The notes: generated from the sequence alone by a model not told the origin. Positions 1 to 6,099 are shown, counted from the stretch's first letter. The stretch is DNA of 8,201 bases from Oscillospiraceae bacterium (GCA_902797555.1 CADBTM010000131.1:1-8201); one strand, 5' to 3'. A program made the numbers and translations.

Positions 1-660
1 AAGGCAAAAGGTTTTAAGGCCGGTGACTTTTCCTACAACACCGGCTCTCTCCGATGCCCCACTTGCGACGGCACGGGGCAGATCAGTCTGGACGTGCAAT
101 TTTTGCCGGATGTGGACATTCCCTGCCCCGATTGCGGCGGTTCGCGCTACGGAAAAGATGCTTGGAGCATCAAGCGTATCAAAAAAAATGGAGACGGAGT
201 TTCCCTGCCGAAGCTGATGTCTTACAGCGTTGACGAAGCAAGGAAAGAGTGCGGAGATCTCAAAGCCGTTCAGGGTCGTCTGCAGGTGCTCCATGATTTA
301 GGGCTGGACTACCTTACGCTCGGCGAGGAAACGCCCGGTCTTTCCGGCGGCGAGGCGCAGCGGCTCAAGCTGGCCAGCGAAATGGGAAAGGGTCAGTCGG
401 ATACGGTATTCGTCTTTGACGAGCCTACCATCGGTCTGCATCCGCTGGACGTGAAGACGTTGATGGATGTATTTCAGCATCTGATCGATCAGGGCGCGAC
501 GGTGATCGTCATCGAGCATGATCTGGACGTGATCCGCTCCGCCGATTATATCGTGGATATGGGGCCGGGCGGCGGCAGGAACGGCGGCATGATCGTCGCA
601 TGTGGGACGCCAGAAGAGATCAAAAACAATAAACATAGCGTCACCGGTCGATATCTGTGA
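1..660 (+). CDS. uvrA: UvrA-family ATPase, C-terminal part (5' truncated by window edge)
   Basis: The last 219 codons are present, in frame from base 1. UvrA proteins are twin-ABC DNA-binding ATPases; canonical UvrA finds lesions for UvrBC excision repair. Visible here, numbering from the first codon: a zinc finger C19-x2-C22-x19-C42-x2-C45, followed by GGSRY; the second ABC signature LSGGEAQRLKLASE (114-127); Walker B VFVFDEPTIGLH (136-147); the switch histidine in VIEHDLD (170-176); and the family ending GTPEEI...TGRYL. The reading DEPTIGLHPLDV, where canonical UvrA usually has DEPTTGLH, and the Phe-Asp Walker B resemble, from memory, the UvrA-like paralogue group of Clostridia. This may therefore not be the excinuclease itself. 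The missing N-terminal part (presence or absence of the UvrB-binding domain) would decide. It is followed 16 bases later by a terminator. Confidence 0.93.
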   Translation, partial: KAKGFKAGDFSYNTGSLRCPTCDGTGQISLDVQFLPDVDIPCPDCGGSRYGKDAWSIKRIKKNGDGVSLPKLMSYSVDEARKECGDLKAVQGRLQVLHDLGLDYLTLGEETPGLSGGEAQRLKLASEMGKGQSDTVFVFDEPTIGLHPLDVKTLMDVFQHLIDQGATVIVIEHDLDVIRSADYIVDMGPGGGRNGGMIVACGTPEEIKNNKHSVTGRYL

Positions 661-676
661 CATTTATATTATATGC

Positions 677-711
677 AAAAACAGCCTGCCCTATGGGTAG
701 GCTGTTTTTTT
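677..711 (+). terminator. Rho-independent terminator, probably bidirectional
   Basis: A 15-bp stem with one G-U pair (677-691 with 695-709) closes a TAT loop and runs into seven T (705-711). It begins 16 bases after the uvrA stop. The opposite arm starts with five A, so on the minus strand the same hairpin ends in a T tract and can also stop transcription from the converging small gene at 780-1082. Confidence 0.93.
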
Positions 712-749
712 GAAATAGATGAAAATGAAAGCCGCGGTATCCCCCTGCA

Positions 750-769
750 GCACACCCGAAAGGGTGCGC
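750..769 (-). other. Short stem-loop in the 3' region of the small membrane gene
   Basis: GCGCACCC and GGGTGTGC (minus strand) pair over 8 bp with one G-U, around a TTTC loop. Read on the plus strand the loop is GAAA, a GNRA tetraloop. It lies just after the stop of the small gene and has no T tract, so it is not an intrinsic terminator by itself. A role in protecting the mRNA 3' end is possible; chance is also possible. Confidence 0.4.
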
Positions 770-779
770 GTACAGCAAC

Positions 780-1082
780 TCATTTCTCATTGTTCCGCCT
801 TTGTTCCTCTTTTTTGATTCTCGCCTTGATGCGCAAGCCGTGGACGAACCAGACGGCAAAAATGAGAGCGACACAGCATCCGACAGCGAGCAGCAGACCG
901 CCGCCGGAAAAAGTGACCACGAGAAGCAGAACACAGCACACCAGCAAGGTCAGACCGACGGTGCGAGTGGAGGGCTCATTGTCTTCCTTGTCTTTCTCCA
1001 GAAACAACTGGTGCTCGCTCTCGCTGAGGAACAGTCGCATGGAACGTTCATAGGCAGAGGGTCTTCTTCCGTAAGCGTTCAT
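780..1082 (-). CDS. Small two-helix membrane protein of unknown function (100 aa)
   Basis: I do not recognise a family. The protein has a polar, charged N-terminal part (1-40, rich in Arg, Ser, Glu and Asp), a hydrophobic helix (about 41-58), a tight Gly-Gly-Gly turn (60-62), a second hydrophobic helix (about 63-83) and a strongly basic tail (RIKARIKKEEQRR). The positive-inside rule suggests a helical hairpin with both ends in the cytoplasm. Each helix carries a Cys-Cys pair (49-50 and 69-70). The start is supported by an AGAAAGGA ribosome binding site (1090-1097) 7 bases upstream and by a well-formed promoter at 1133-1161. It lies downstream of the surface-protein operon in the same direction, with no clear terminator between, so read-through expression is possible. 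It converges on uvrA. Confidence 0.75.
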   Translation of the reverse strand: MNAYGRRPSAYERSMRLFLSESEHQLFLEKDKEDNEPSTRTVGLTLLVCCVLLLVVTFSGGGLLLAVGCCVALIFAVWFVHGLRIKARIKKEEQRRNNEK

Positions 1083-1132
1083 AATCGTATCCTTTCTGCA
1101 GTGTGATCACCTTCGGTGTTTTCCTCAATTCC

Positions 1133-1161
1133 ATTATACAAATATATTGGATAGAAAACAA
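1133..1161 (-). promoter_or_regulatory. Sigma-A type promoter of the small membrane gene
   Basis: On the minus strand, -35 TTGTTT (1156-1161), a 17-base spacer and a perfect -10 TATAAT (1133-1138). The predicted start near 1126 gives a leader of about 44 bases that contains the AGAAAGGA ribosome binding site. Confidence 0.7.
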
Positions 1162-1182
1162 TCGTATTCTACGGGCGTTCGT

Positions 1183-1206
1183 AATAATCCACGTCGTAGG
1201 ATTATT
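1183..1206 (-). repeat. Inverted repeat overlapping the stop codon of the SLH gene
   Basis: AATAATCC and GGATTATT are perfect 8-bp arms (1183-1190, 1199-1206) around an 8-base loop. The TAA stop at 1202-1204 lies inside one arm. No T tract follows on the minus strand, so it is at best a weak terminator or a 3'-end stabilising hairpin. Confidence 0.5.
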
Positions 1207-2680
1207 CCAGCTCGCCCAGCCAGCATTCGCTGCCACGATCTCCCTCGTGCGTATGGGAAGTGGTGGCCTCAAGGATCTCGTAATAATACCACTTGTCTGG
1301 ATCCAGATTGTCTGAAAAGACTGCGTGATATGCAGGGATCACCTCATGAGAAATGCCTCGGTTGAGCATACGGTTTAGGATGGTTACCGCCTCCGCCCTT
1401 GTGATGAGATCGTCCGGACGGAATCGTCCTGTGCCGTCTCCCACGATCCACCCCATCTTTTCCGCGGTGGCAACGGCGCGGTATGCCCAATGTCCGTGGG
1501 GAACATCAGAAAAGGTGGTCTCATCCTCCGTCTGTTGGGTAAAGCGCGCCAAAATAGCGATAAACTCAGCACGGCGAATGGGCTGCATCGGGGCGAAGGT
1601 GCCGTCGGGATAGCCGGTGACATAGCTGCCGTTGCCCATGGAAGCCACCGCCTTGCGATACCATGCTCCCGCGGGCACGTCGGTCCATGGAGCTTGCGTG
1701 GTAAATATCTCGTCACGCCGTTCAGGCAGCAAAAGCCGGTACAGAACGGTCACCGCCTCCGCCCGCGTCAGCGGATCCATAACGCCGAATCGTCCGTCGG
1801 GATAGCCCACCATATAGGCGACATGCTGTTCCAAGTTTAACCCATGAATCGGCGATTCTGCCGGCAGAGAGGGCGGCACGGGAATCACCAGTTCATTCGG
1901 CGGCTGCACTTCCGGCGGAACGACAACTGCCCCGCCTCCCGATCCGCCTCCGCTGCTCTGTGCTTTCCATTGTGCGGTCAGGGTAACGGAACGCTCCACA
2001 CGATATACGCTGCCCGCAGCCCAGAGGTCTGTCCCATCGCTCCACCCTTGAAACGCATATCCCTTTCGCGCAGCAGCGGGCAGGACGATCTCTGTTCCGG
2101 ACAAATAGACTCCACCGGGGTCATTCCCCTGTATCGTGCCTTCCATGGGGTCGAGGTGCAATTCGTAATAGCTCTCTTGCGGCAGATCCTTCACCTGGCC
2201 GGTGGAATAAACCAGCGCGGTGGTCAACCGCCAGTCTGCACGCTCTCCATCTTCCACCACGCATTGAAATGTGCAAAGTGAAACCGGATTGTCGATCCAC
2301 ACGCCTTCCCGGGACATATCGTAATAGATCAAGCTGATCAGGCGTTTGTCCGTGTATTGCGTTTCACTGAGCGTCGCCGGAACGGACGGATCGATCTCTC
2401 CATCTCCCAGATAACGCAAGCCCTGGGTGGTAAAGGTGATCTCCATACCGTAGATCCCGTATCGGCAAAAGCCCAGGTCTGTCCGCTGCACACGGATCTC
2501 CGCCTGCAGAATCTCTCCCGTTTGCAGATGGGCGGATGAAGAAACCTGTCTTCCCTGTTCATCTGTCCAAATGGTTTCAAAGAGAAAAACATCCTGCTCT
2601 TCCGCTGCCGACGGCACCGACATTGCGAGCCCTGCAGCAAGCGCAAGGCACAAACAGAGCAAAAGTCGGATGTGCTTCAT
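1202..2680 (-). CDS. Secreted SLH-anchored surface protein with cohesin-like domain and InlB-type repeat (492 aa)
   Basis: Seen: a Sec signal peptide (Lys-Arg then a Leu/Ala core, probable cleavage near Ala-Glu at 25-27). A beta-rich domain (about 28-165) has the flow of a cohesin-type sandwich: a GEILQAEIRV strand, the GIYGMEITF strand, and late strands ending CTFQCVVED. One InlB/Listeria-type repeat follows (about 172-239; core GYAFQGW, end VTLTAQWK). Then come a Gly/Ser linker and a Pro-rich stretch (242-278), and three SLH motifs with TRAEAVTVL (305-313), RRAEFIAIL (369-377) and TRAEAVTIL (427-435), each preceded by a GxxDGxF-like turn. Known: SLH triplets bind pyruvylated secondary wall polymer non-covalently. 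Inferred: it is a cell-surface anchor that may hold a partner through its N-terminal domain. Start ATG 2680 follows AGAAGGGAG (2691-2699) at 10 bases, and lies 31 bases after the upstream gene, so one operon. The cohesin call rests on pattern only. Confidence 0.88.
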   Translation of the reverse strand: MKHIRLLLCLCLALAAGLAMSVPSAAEEQDVFLFETIWTDEQGRQVSSSAHLQTGEILQAEIRVQRTDLGFCRYGIYGMEITFTTQGLRYLGDGEIDPSVPATLSETQYTDKRLISLIYYDMSREGVWIDNPVSLCTFQCVVEDGERADWRLTTALVYSTGQVKDLPQESYYELHLDPMEGTIQGNDPGGVYLSGTEIVLPAAARKGYAFQGWSDGTDLWAAGSVYRVERSVTLTAQWKAQSSGGGSGGGAVVVPPEVQPPNELVIPVPPSLPAESPIHGLNLEQHVAYMVGYPDGRFGVMDPLTRAEAVTVLYRLLLPERRDEIFTTQAPWTDVPAGAWYRKAVASMGNGSYVTGYPDGTFAPMQPIRRAEFIAILARFTQQTEDETTFSDVPHGHWAYRAVATAEKMGWIVGDGTGRFRPDDLITRAEAVTILNRMLNRGISHEVIPAYHAVFSDNLDPDKWYYYEILEATTSHTHEGDRGSECWLGELE

Positions 2681-2690
2681 ACCGATCCCG

Positions 2691-2699
2691 CTCCCTTCT
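2691..2699 (-). promoter_or_regulatory. Ribosome binding site of the SLH gene
   Basis: AGAAGGGAG on the minus strand, 10 bases before the ATG at 2680. It sits inside the 31-base gap between the two surface genes, which supports separate ribosome loading within one transcript. Confidence 0.7.
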
Positions 2700-2711
2700 T
2701 TTCAAATCTTA

Positions 2712-5663
2712 TCAATTTCCCGCATAGTCGGCGCGGATGAGCTCCATGATCGCCTCCACATCGGCGATCGAGCCGCGGAGAGTGGCGCCGGCTTTTGCCG
2801 TAGACACATCCGCCATCAGACGGCACAGGATGCTCAGCTGTTCATAGGTATAAACGTTGCCCTTCTCGCTGCTGTTGAGCATCTGATACACTGCGTTTGC
2901 ATCGGAGATCGTCACCTTTCCGTCTCCGTTTACATCGCCGTTGGCCGTATAGGTGACGCTGTCCCGAGAAGCCGCCGTAACACCGATCCGTGCCTGACCT
3001 TCGGCGGTGAGCTGTCCGTTGTTCACATAACTGCCGTCGATCAGATACACATAAACGCCGGAAGCGGACAGACCGTCGATATAGTCCGCGCAGGTGGTGT
3101 AATACATGGGCCGCCCATTGAAGGTAAAGACCTTGCCGCTGTCGTTCAGCGTGTCGGCAATGCAGATCATCACGTCGCCGGTACGTGCATACCGGTAATC
3201 CTCCACACGGATGGTCAGCGCAAAGCTCCACTGCGCCGTCAGCGTCACATCTCCATACCGTCCCGTAAGGCTCGTCCCGGCGGAGATATTCTCGTCCTGT
3301 GTCCAGTTTCCGCCGGCGGAAGTAACCTTCCATCCCAGGAAGGTATAGTTGCTCTTTTCCGTTGCGGGAAGCGTTCCTGTGCTTTCGATGGTATAGCTCA
3401 TGGACGAAACGGCTGTGCCGCCGTCGCTGTCAAACTCGACAGTGTACGGTGTCGCCTGCCATTTTGCCTTGAGCGCCAGCGTTCCCGTGACAGGCGCGGA
3501 GAAATCATAGGCGCTCTCTCCGTTGTACCATCCAAGGAAGGTATAGCCCGGCTTGGCAGGATCCTCCGGCTGCGCCAGCGGATCCCCGTGAGCAACAGTC
3601 TCCTGCGTGACGGCCTCACCGTTGTCCGGATCGAAAGTCACCGTATAGGTCTTTTTCGTCCACTTGGCAAACAGTGTGAGATCGCCCGTGACAGGCTGGG
3701 CAAAGTCATATTCATTTTCACAGGCTGACTCTATGTACCAGCCTCCGAAATCATAGGCTTCGTCTGTGGGATCCTCCGGGCGCAGGGCAGACTGGTTCCT
3801 CTCGATCTGCTGTGCCGCGATCTGTTCGCCATGACCCTGCATATCAAACTGGACAATGTAAGAATCCAGTGACCACACGGCGTACAGGGTGACCTCTCCC
3901 GATTCTGCCAGGTTTTTGACGGACTGTTCGTCGGTATAATCGGCCGCCGCAGCGTTGGGATCCGTTGCCCAGCCATGGAAGGTGTACCCGGTTCTGGCAA
4001 ACGTGTTTTTCCGCAGGGTCTGTTCCTCATCGTATCGGAAGGTCTGATCCTCCATCGTACCGGAATCGCTGCCATTTCCCAGGAAATGGACCACATAGGT
4101 GTTGGCGGTCCACTGGGCAAACAGCTCAAGATCTGCTTTGCAGGTCACGCACTGGCCGTCGGTATAGGCCGTTCCAGAGCCGTCGGAGGCGGTATTCCAC
4201 CCGGCGAAAGCGTATCCGGCGCGGGTAAAGGCGTTGGTTTGCAGCGCGGTCGCTGTGTTGTACTGGACGGATTGCAGGGCGCTTGTGCCCTCGGGAATGT
4301 TTTCCCGGAAGGTGACGGTCAGGGTTTTCAGTGTCTCAAAGCCCGCTTGACCGTTTTCTGTCATGGAAGAAATCGCGGCGGAAAGTGCGCCGGCGTCCGA
4401 GCTAATTTCTGTTCCGGAAGCAAAATACAGATTGAAAGGAACATTGTATGCTGCGTCCTCGGTCATCGTATAGGTAACAGAGGCGATCTTCAGGCCGGAA
4501 GCCGGGTCAGAGGTTTGCTTCGGAATGGCGGGGCACGCCTCCCCTGTTTTGCCCAAAAAGGCGATCCTTCCGGAGGTGACATCGGTCTCCGGCCAGGGAA
4601 TGGCAGACGAGGCTGATTTCCACGTCAGCCCTGCGTCGGCGGAAAAGCGAAGATCGGCGGCCTGCAGTCTGCTGCCCTCCCTGCTGGCGGAGAGGTAGAT
4701 GTCCGCCGTGACGTCTGCGCCCGGCTCGGCCTCCGCATACACATCCCCATCGGAAGAAATCCCTTGCGGCACAATGTTCAGATAATACACCGTTTCCTCC
4801 CCAGGGACAGCTGTGACGGTCACGGTGCAGGTATCCTGCACTCCTGCAGTCAGGTTGGATTCTGCTGTGATCGTGGCGGTACCGGCACTCACCGCGGTGA
4901 CAAGTCCTTCTGCGCTTACGGTTGCCACGCCGGGATTGGAGGTATTCCACGTCACAGAACGGTCGGAGATGCTTTCCGGCAGGACAGTGGCAGTCAATGC
5001 AGATGAGCCGCCCGCCTGCAGGCTGAGCGTCTTGGGCGAAACCGCAACCGAGGAAGCGGTCTCCTGCACAGAGGGCTGCGAGGTTTTCACGAAAAGCAGG
5101 ATCTTTGAATCGCCATTCTTCTGCGCGTAAAATCCGTTGCTGTTGCTATAGCTCAAACAGTATTCGACACTGCTGTTTAAAGTCATTTTCAGGACACGGC
5201 CGGTCAGATGCCAGATGCTGTTTTTTGTGGAGGTATCCGCGACGAGAGAAACGACTCCGCTGCTGCTCTTTATGCGAAAATAGTTCTCTCCGTTTTTCAA
5301 CTGGAACCCCTCTCCATTGGCATACGCTGTCCAGATCAAACCGGCGTCGTTGTTTTCATGATCTACATAAAAGACAGAGTTTTCGCTTTGGATATCCACA
5401 CTGCCGACTTCCAGTCCGCCGGTTCCCTGCTTCAGTGCTTCAACTCCATCTCTCGCAGCAGTAACGTAGCGGACGATCAGGTATTCCTTTCCATCCTCCA
5501 GCGTATCTGTGCTGACAAACCGCGCAGCAGCCGTGGGAACATCGGCGCGCAAAACGGGAGGTTTCCACAATGCTCTCCCCTCTGCATAGGTTGGGAATGT
5601 CAAAGTCATCGCCATGAGAATCGCGAGGATGAGGGAAACTCTTCTTTTCATTGTCTTTTTCAT
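2712..5663 (-). CDS. Large secreted multi-domain surface protein with five InlB-type repeats and a dockerin-like end (983 aa)
   Basis: Domains in order, numbered from ATG 5663: signal peptide (MKKTMKRR, hydrophobic core, cleavage near TYA-EG at 27-29); an unassigned beta-rich N-terminal domain (about 42-196) with the turn LEDGKEYLIVRY; a Big2 Ig-like domain (about 205-285; SVTWNTSNPGVATVSAEG); a cohesin-like beta domain (about 290-435); five InlB/Listeria-type repeats (447-812), each with an aromatic-x-GW core and an L-x-A-x-W end; a linker module (813-905); and a dockerin-like segment (908-977) opening GDVNGDGKVTISDANAVYQML. There is no membrane anchor, LPxTG motif or SLH, so retention would need a partner. 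The in-frame TTG at 5738 would lie upstream of the predicted transcription start; ATG 5663 has a GAAAGGCGG site at 8 bases and begins a proper signal peptide. First gene of a two-gene operon with the SLH protein. The ligand or substrate is unknown and no catalytic domain is seen. Confidence 0.88.
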   Translation of the reverse strand: MKKTMKRRVSLILAILMAMTLTFPTYAEGRALWKPPVLRADVPTAAARFVSTDTLEDGKEYLIVRYVTAARDGVEALKQGTGGLEVGSVDIQSENSVFYVDHENNDAGLIWTAYANGEGFQLKNGENYFRIKSSSGVVSLVADTSTKNSIWHLTGRVLKMTLNSSVEYCLSYSNSNGFYAQKNGDSKILLFVKTSQPSVQETASSVAVSPKTLSLQAGGSSALTATVLPESISDRSVTWNTSNPGVATVSAEGLVTAVSAGTATITAESNLTAGVQDTCTVTVTAVPGEETVYYLNIVPQGISSDGDVYAEAEPGADVTADIYLSASREGSRLQAADLRFSADAGLTWKSASSAIPWPETDVTSGRIAFLGKTGEACPAIPKQTSDPASGLKIASVTYTMTEDAAYNVPFNLYFASGTEISSDAGALSAAISSMTENGQAGFETLKTLTVTFRENIPEGTSALQSVQYNTATALQTNAFTRAGYAFAGWNTASDGSGTAYTDGQCVTCKADLELFAQWTANTYVVHFLGNGSDSGTMEDQTFRYDEEQTLRKNTFARTGYTFHGWATDPNAAAADYTDEQSVKNLAESGEVTLYAVWSLDSYIVQFDMQGHGEQIAAQQIERNQSALRPEDPTDEAYDFGGWYIESACENEYDFAQPVTGDLTLFAKWTKKTYTVTFDPDNGEAVTQETVAHGDPLAQPEDPAKPGYTFLGWYNGESAYDFSAPVTGTLALKAKWQATPYTVEFDSDGGTAVSSMSYTIESTGTLPATEKSNYTFLGWKVTSAGGNWTQDENISAGTSLTGRYGDVTLTAQWSFALTIRVEDYRYARTGDVMICIADTLNDSGKVFTFNGRPMYYTTCADYIDGLSASGVYVYLIDGSYVNNGQLTAEGQARIGVTAASRDSVTYTANGDVNGDGKVTISDANAVYQMLNSSEKGNVYTYEQLSILCRLMADVSTAKAGATLRGSIADVEAIMELIRADYAGN
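2733..2942 (-). other. Dockerin-like module of the large surface protein
   Basis: The first loop D-V-N-G-D-G-K-V-T-I-S-D has the calcium ligand spacing of a type I dockerin repeat and is followed by the helix ANAVYQML. The second copy, ADVSTAKAGATLRGSIADVEAIM, keeps the flanking Asp positions and the helix, but carries about five extra residues and lacks the central Asp/Asn ligands. The second half is therefore degenerate or a variant type. Known dockerins bind cohesins with two such loops; binding here is an inference. Confidence 0.65.
3228..4325 (-). repeat. Five tandem InlB/Listeria-type protein repeats
   Basis: Five units of about 64 to 76 residues (approximately 447-518, 522-597, 601-668, 672-735, 739-812) share a TYxVxF opening strand, a GYxFxGW core and a VTLxAxW closing strand. 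The cores differ (FAGW, FHGW, FGGW, FLGW, FLGW) and the copies are diverged in DNA, so this is old duplication rather than recent expansion. Such repeats form extended stalks or adhesive modules in Gram-positive surface proteins. Confidence 0.85.
4359..4796 (-). other. Cohesin-like beta domain of the large surface protein
   Basis: The stretch between the Big2 domain and the repeats reads PGADVTADIYLSAS, then LQAADLRFSADAGLTW, then GRIAFLG, then LKIASVTYTM. This is the strand order of a cohesin or related carbohydrate-binding jelly-roll sandwich. The SLH protein carries a similar domain directly after its signal peptide. The assignment is by pattern and is uncertain; a fold prediction would settle it. 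Confidence 0.5.
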
Positions 5664-5671
5664 TCTTTTTG

Positions 5672-5680
5672 CCGCCTTTC
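5672..5680 (-). promoter_or_regulatory. Ribosome binding site that fixes the start of the large surface protein
   Basis: GAAAGGCGG on the minus strand, 8 bases before ATG 5663. It supports this start over the TTG 75 bases upstream, and over the in-frame ATG at 5651, which has only an A-rich sequence before it. Confidence 0.7.
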
Positions 5681-5725
5681 GTCTGTCAGAATCCTTCTGG
5701 AATGATTTACGTTGTGATATATTTA

Positions 5726-5748
5726 TATAATGATACAATATAATGATA
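5726..5748. repeat. Direct repeat TATAATGATA x2 overlapping the surface-operon promoter
   Basis: TATAATGATA occurs at 5726-5735 and 5739-5748, a period of 13 bases. One copy covers the -10 element and the other lies in the spacer. It may be a regulator binding site, a duplicated -10, or A/T-rich chance. Confidence 0.5.
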
Positions 5749-5758
5749 AATAGTTCAA
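5730..5758 (-). promoter_or_regulatory. Sigma-A type promoter of the two-gene surface operon
   Basis: On the minus strand, -35 TTGAAC (5753-5758), a 17-base spacer and -10 TATCAT (5730-5735), in a strongly A/T-rich setting. The start would be near 5723, giving a leader of about 60 bases before ATG 5663. This placement also argues against a start at the TTG at 5738. Confidence 0.7.
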
Positions 5759-5813
5759 TACATTTTTCACCATTTTTTTACAAAAAAGATATTTGAAGGC
5801 TCTGCGCCGTCAG

Positions 5814-5848
5814 AAAAAAACAAAGCCATGCGAAATCGCATGACTTTG
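5814..5848 (-). terminator. Rho-independent terminator downstream of yifB/comM
   Basis: A 12-position stem (5821-5832 with 5837-5848, one C-A mismatch) closes a 4-base loop and is followed on the minus strand by seven T (5820-5814). It lies about 250 bases after the yifB stop, so the yifB transcript would have an unusually long 3' tail running through the DnaA-box region. Confidence 0.85.
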
Positions 5849-5950
5849 CTTTGCTGTACGAGCTTTCTTTTTCTTGCCCGCGCTCAATTGTAAAGGCGAA
5901 AAAACTCTGCGTTGAAAAAAATTCAGAAATTTTAAGATTTTTGCCTGACA

Positions 5951-5970
5951 TTTTCCCGTTTTTTCCCGGT
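5951..5970. repeat. Tandem 10-base repeat, TTTTCCCG core
   Basis: TTTTCCCGTT is followed immediately by TTTTCCCGGT, two copies with one difference and a period of one helical turn. They share TTTTCC with the DnaA boxes 33 bases further on, so they could be degraded DnaA sites, but they lack the CACA end. Confidence 0.5.
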
Positions 5971-6002
5971 TTTGGTACAAAAAAGTTGGGATTCTGCATG
6001 GG

Positions 6003-6032
6003 TTTTCCACATTATCCACAGGGTTTTCCACA
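6003..6032 (+). promoter_or_regulatory. Cluster of three tandem DnaA boxes
   Basis: TTTTCCACA (6003-6011), the perfect consensus TTATCCACA (6012-6020) and TTTTCCACA again (6024-6032), all in the same orientation. The first two abut and the third is 3 bases on. Known: DnaA binds TTATCCACA, and TTTTCCACA is a common variant in Firmicutes origins. A weak inverted fourth copy, TGTGAAAAC, lies at 6051-6059. An A/T-rich stretch and the TTTTCCCG repeats lie to the left. No dnaA, dnaN or rpmH is visible in the window, so whether this is an origin, a DnaA titration site or a regulatory site is open. Confidence 0.75.
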
Positions 6033-6099
6033 CTTTTGAGGGATGGCAAATGTGAAAACAGTTTGTAATATTCCGTCGAAAACGGTCGAACGACGCGTA

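Larger units (their letters stand above)
5664..6099. other. Non-coding A/T-rich interval between surface operon and yifB
   Basis: No convincing gene is present in about 436 bases. From left to right it holds the leader and promoter of the surface operon (to 5758), the yifB terminator (5814-5848), an A/T-rich stretch (about 5895-5950), a two-copy 10-base repeat (5951-5970) and three DnaA boxes (6003-6032). Weak frames exist on both strands, but they lack ribosome binding sites and have composition unlike the neighbouring genes. Confidence 0.7.

Noticed and set aside
1173..1204. Read-through of the SLH gene stop (the frame continues about ten codons to a TAG)
   Set aside because: SLH proteins of this type, as far as I recall, end close to this position, and nothing around the TAA suggests recoding.
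2571..3728. A 385-codon open frame on the plus strand across the two surface genes
   Set aside because: It crosses the junction between two well-supported minus-strand genes and has no recognisable domain or start signal.
3228..4325. Recently expanded or phase-variable DNA repeats
   Set aside because: The five units are alike only in protein; their DNA and lengths are diverged, so slippage is unlikely.
5664..5738. N-terminal extension of the large surface protein to the TTG at 5738
   Set aside because: The TTG lies in the promoter spacer upstream of the predicted transcript start, and the extension would put 25 polar residues before a normal signal peptide.
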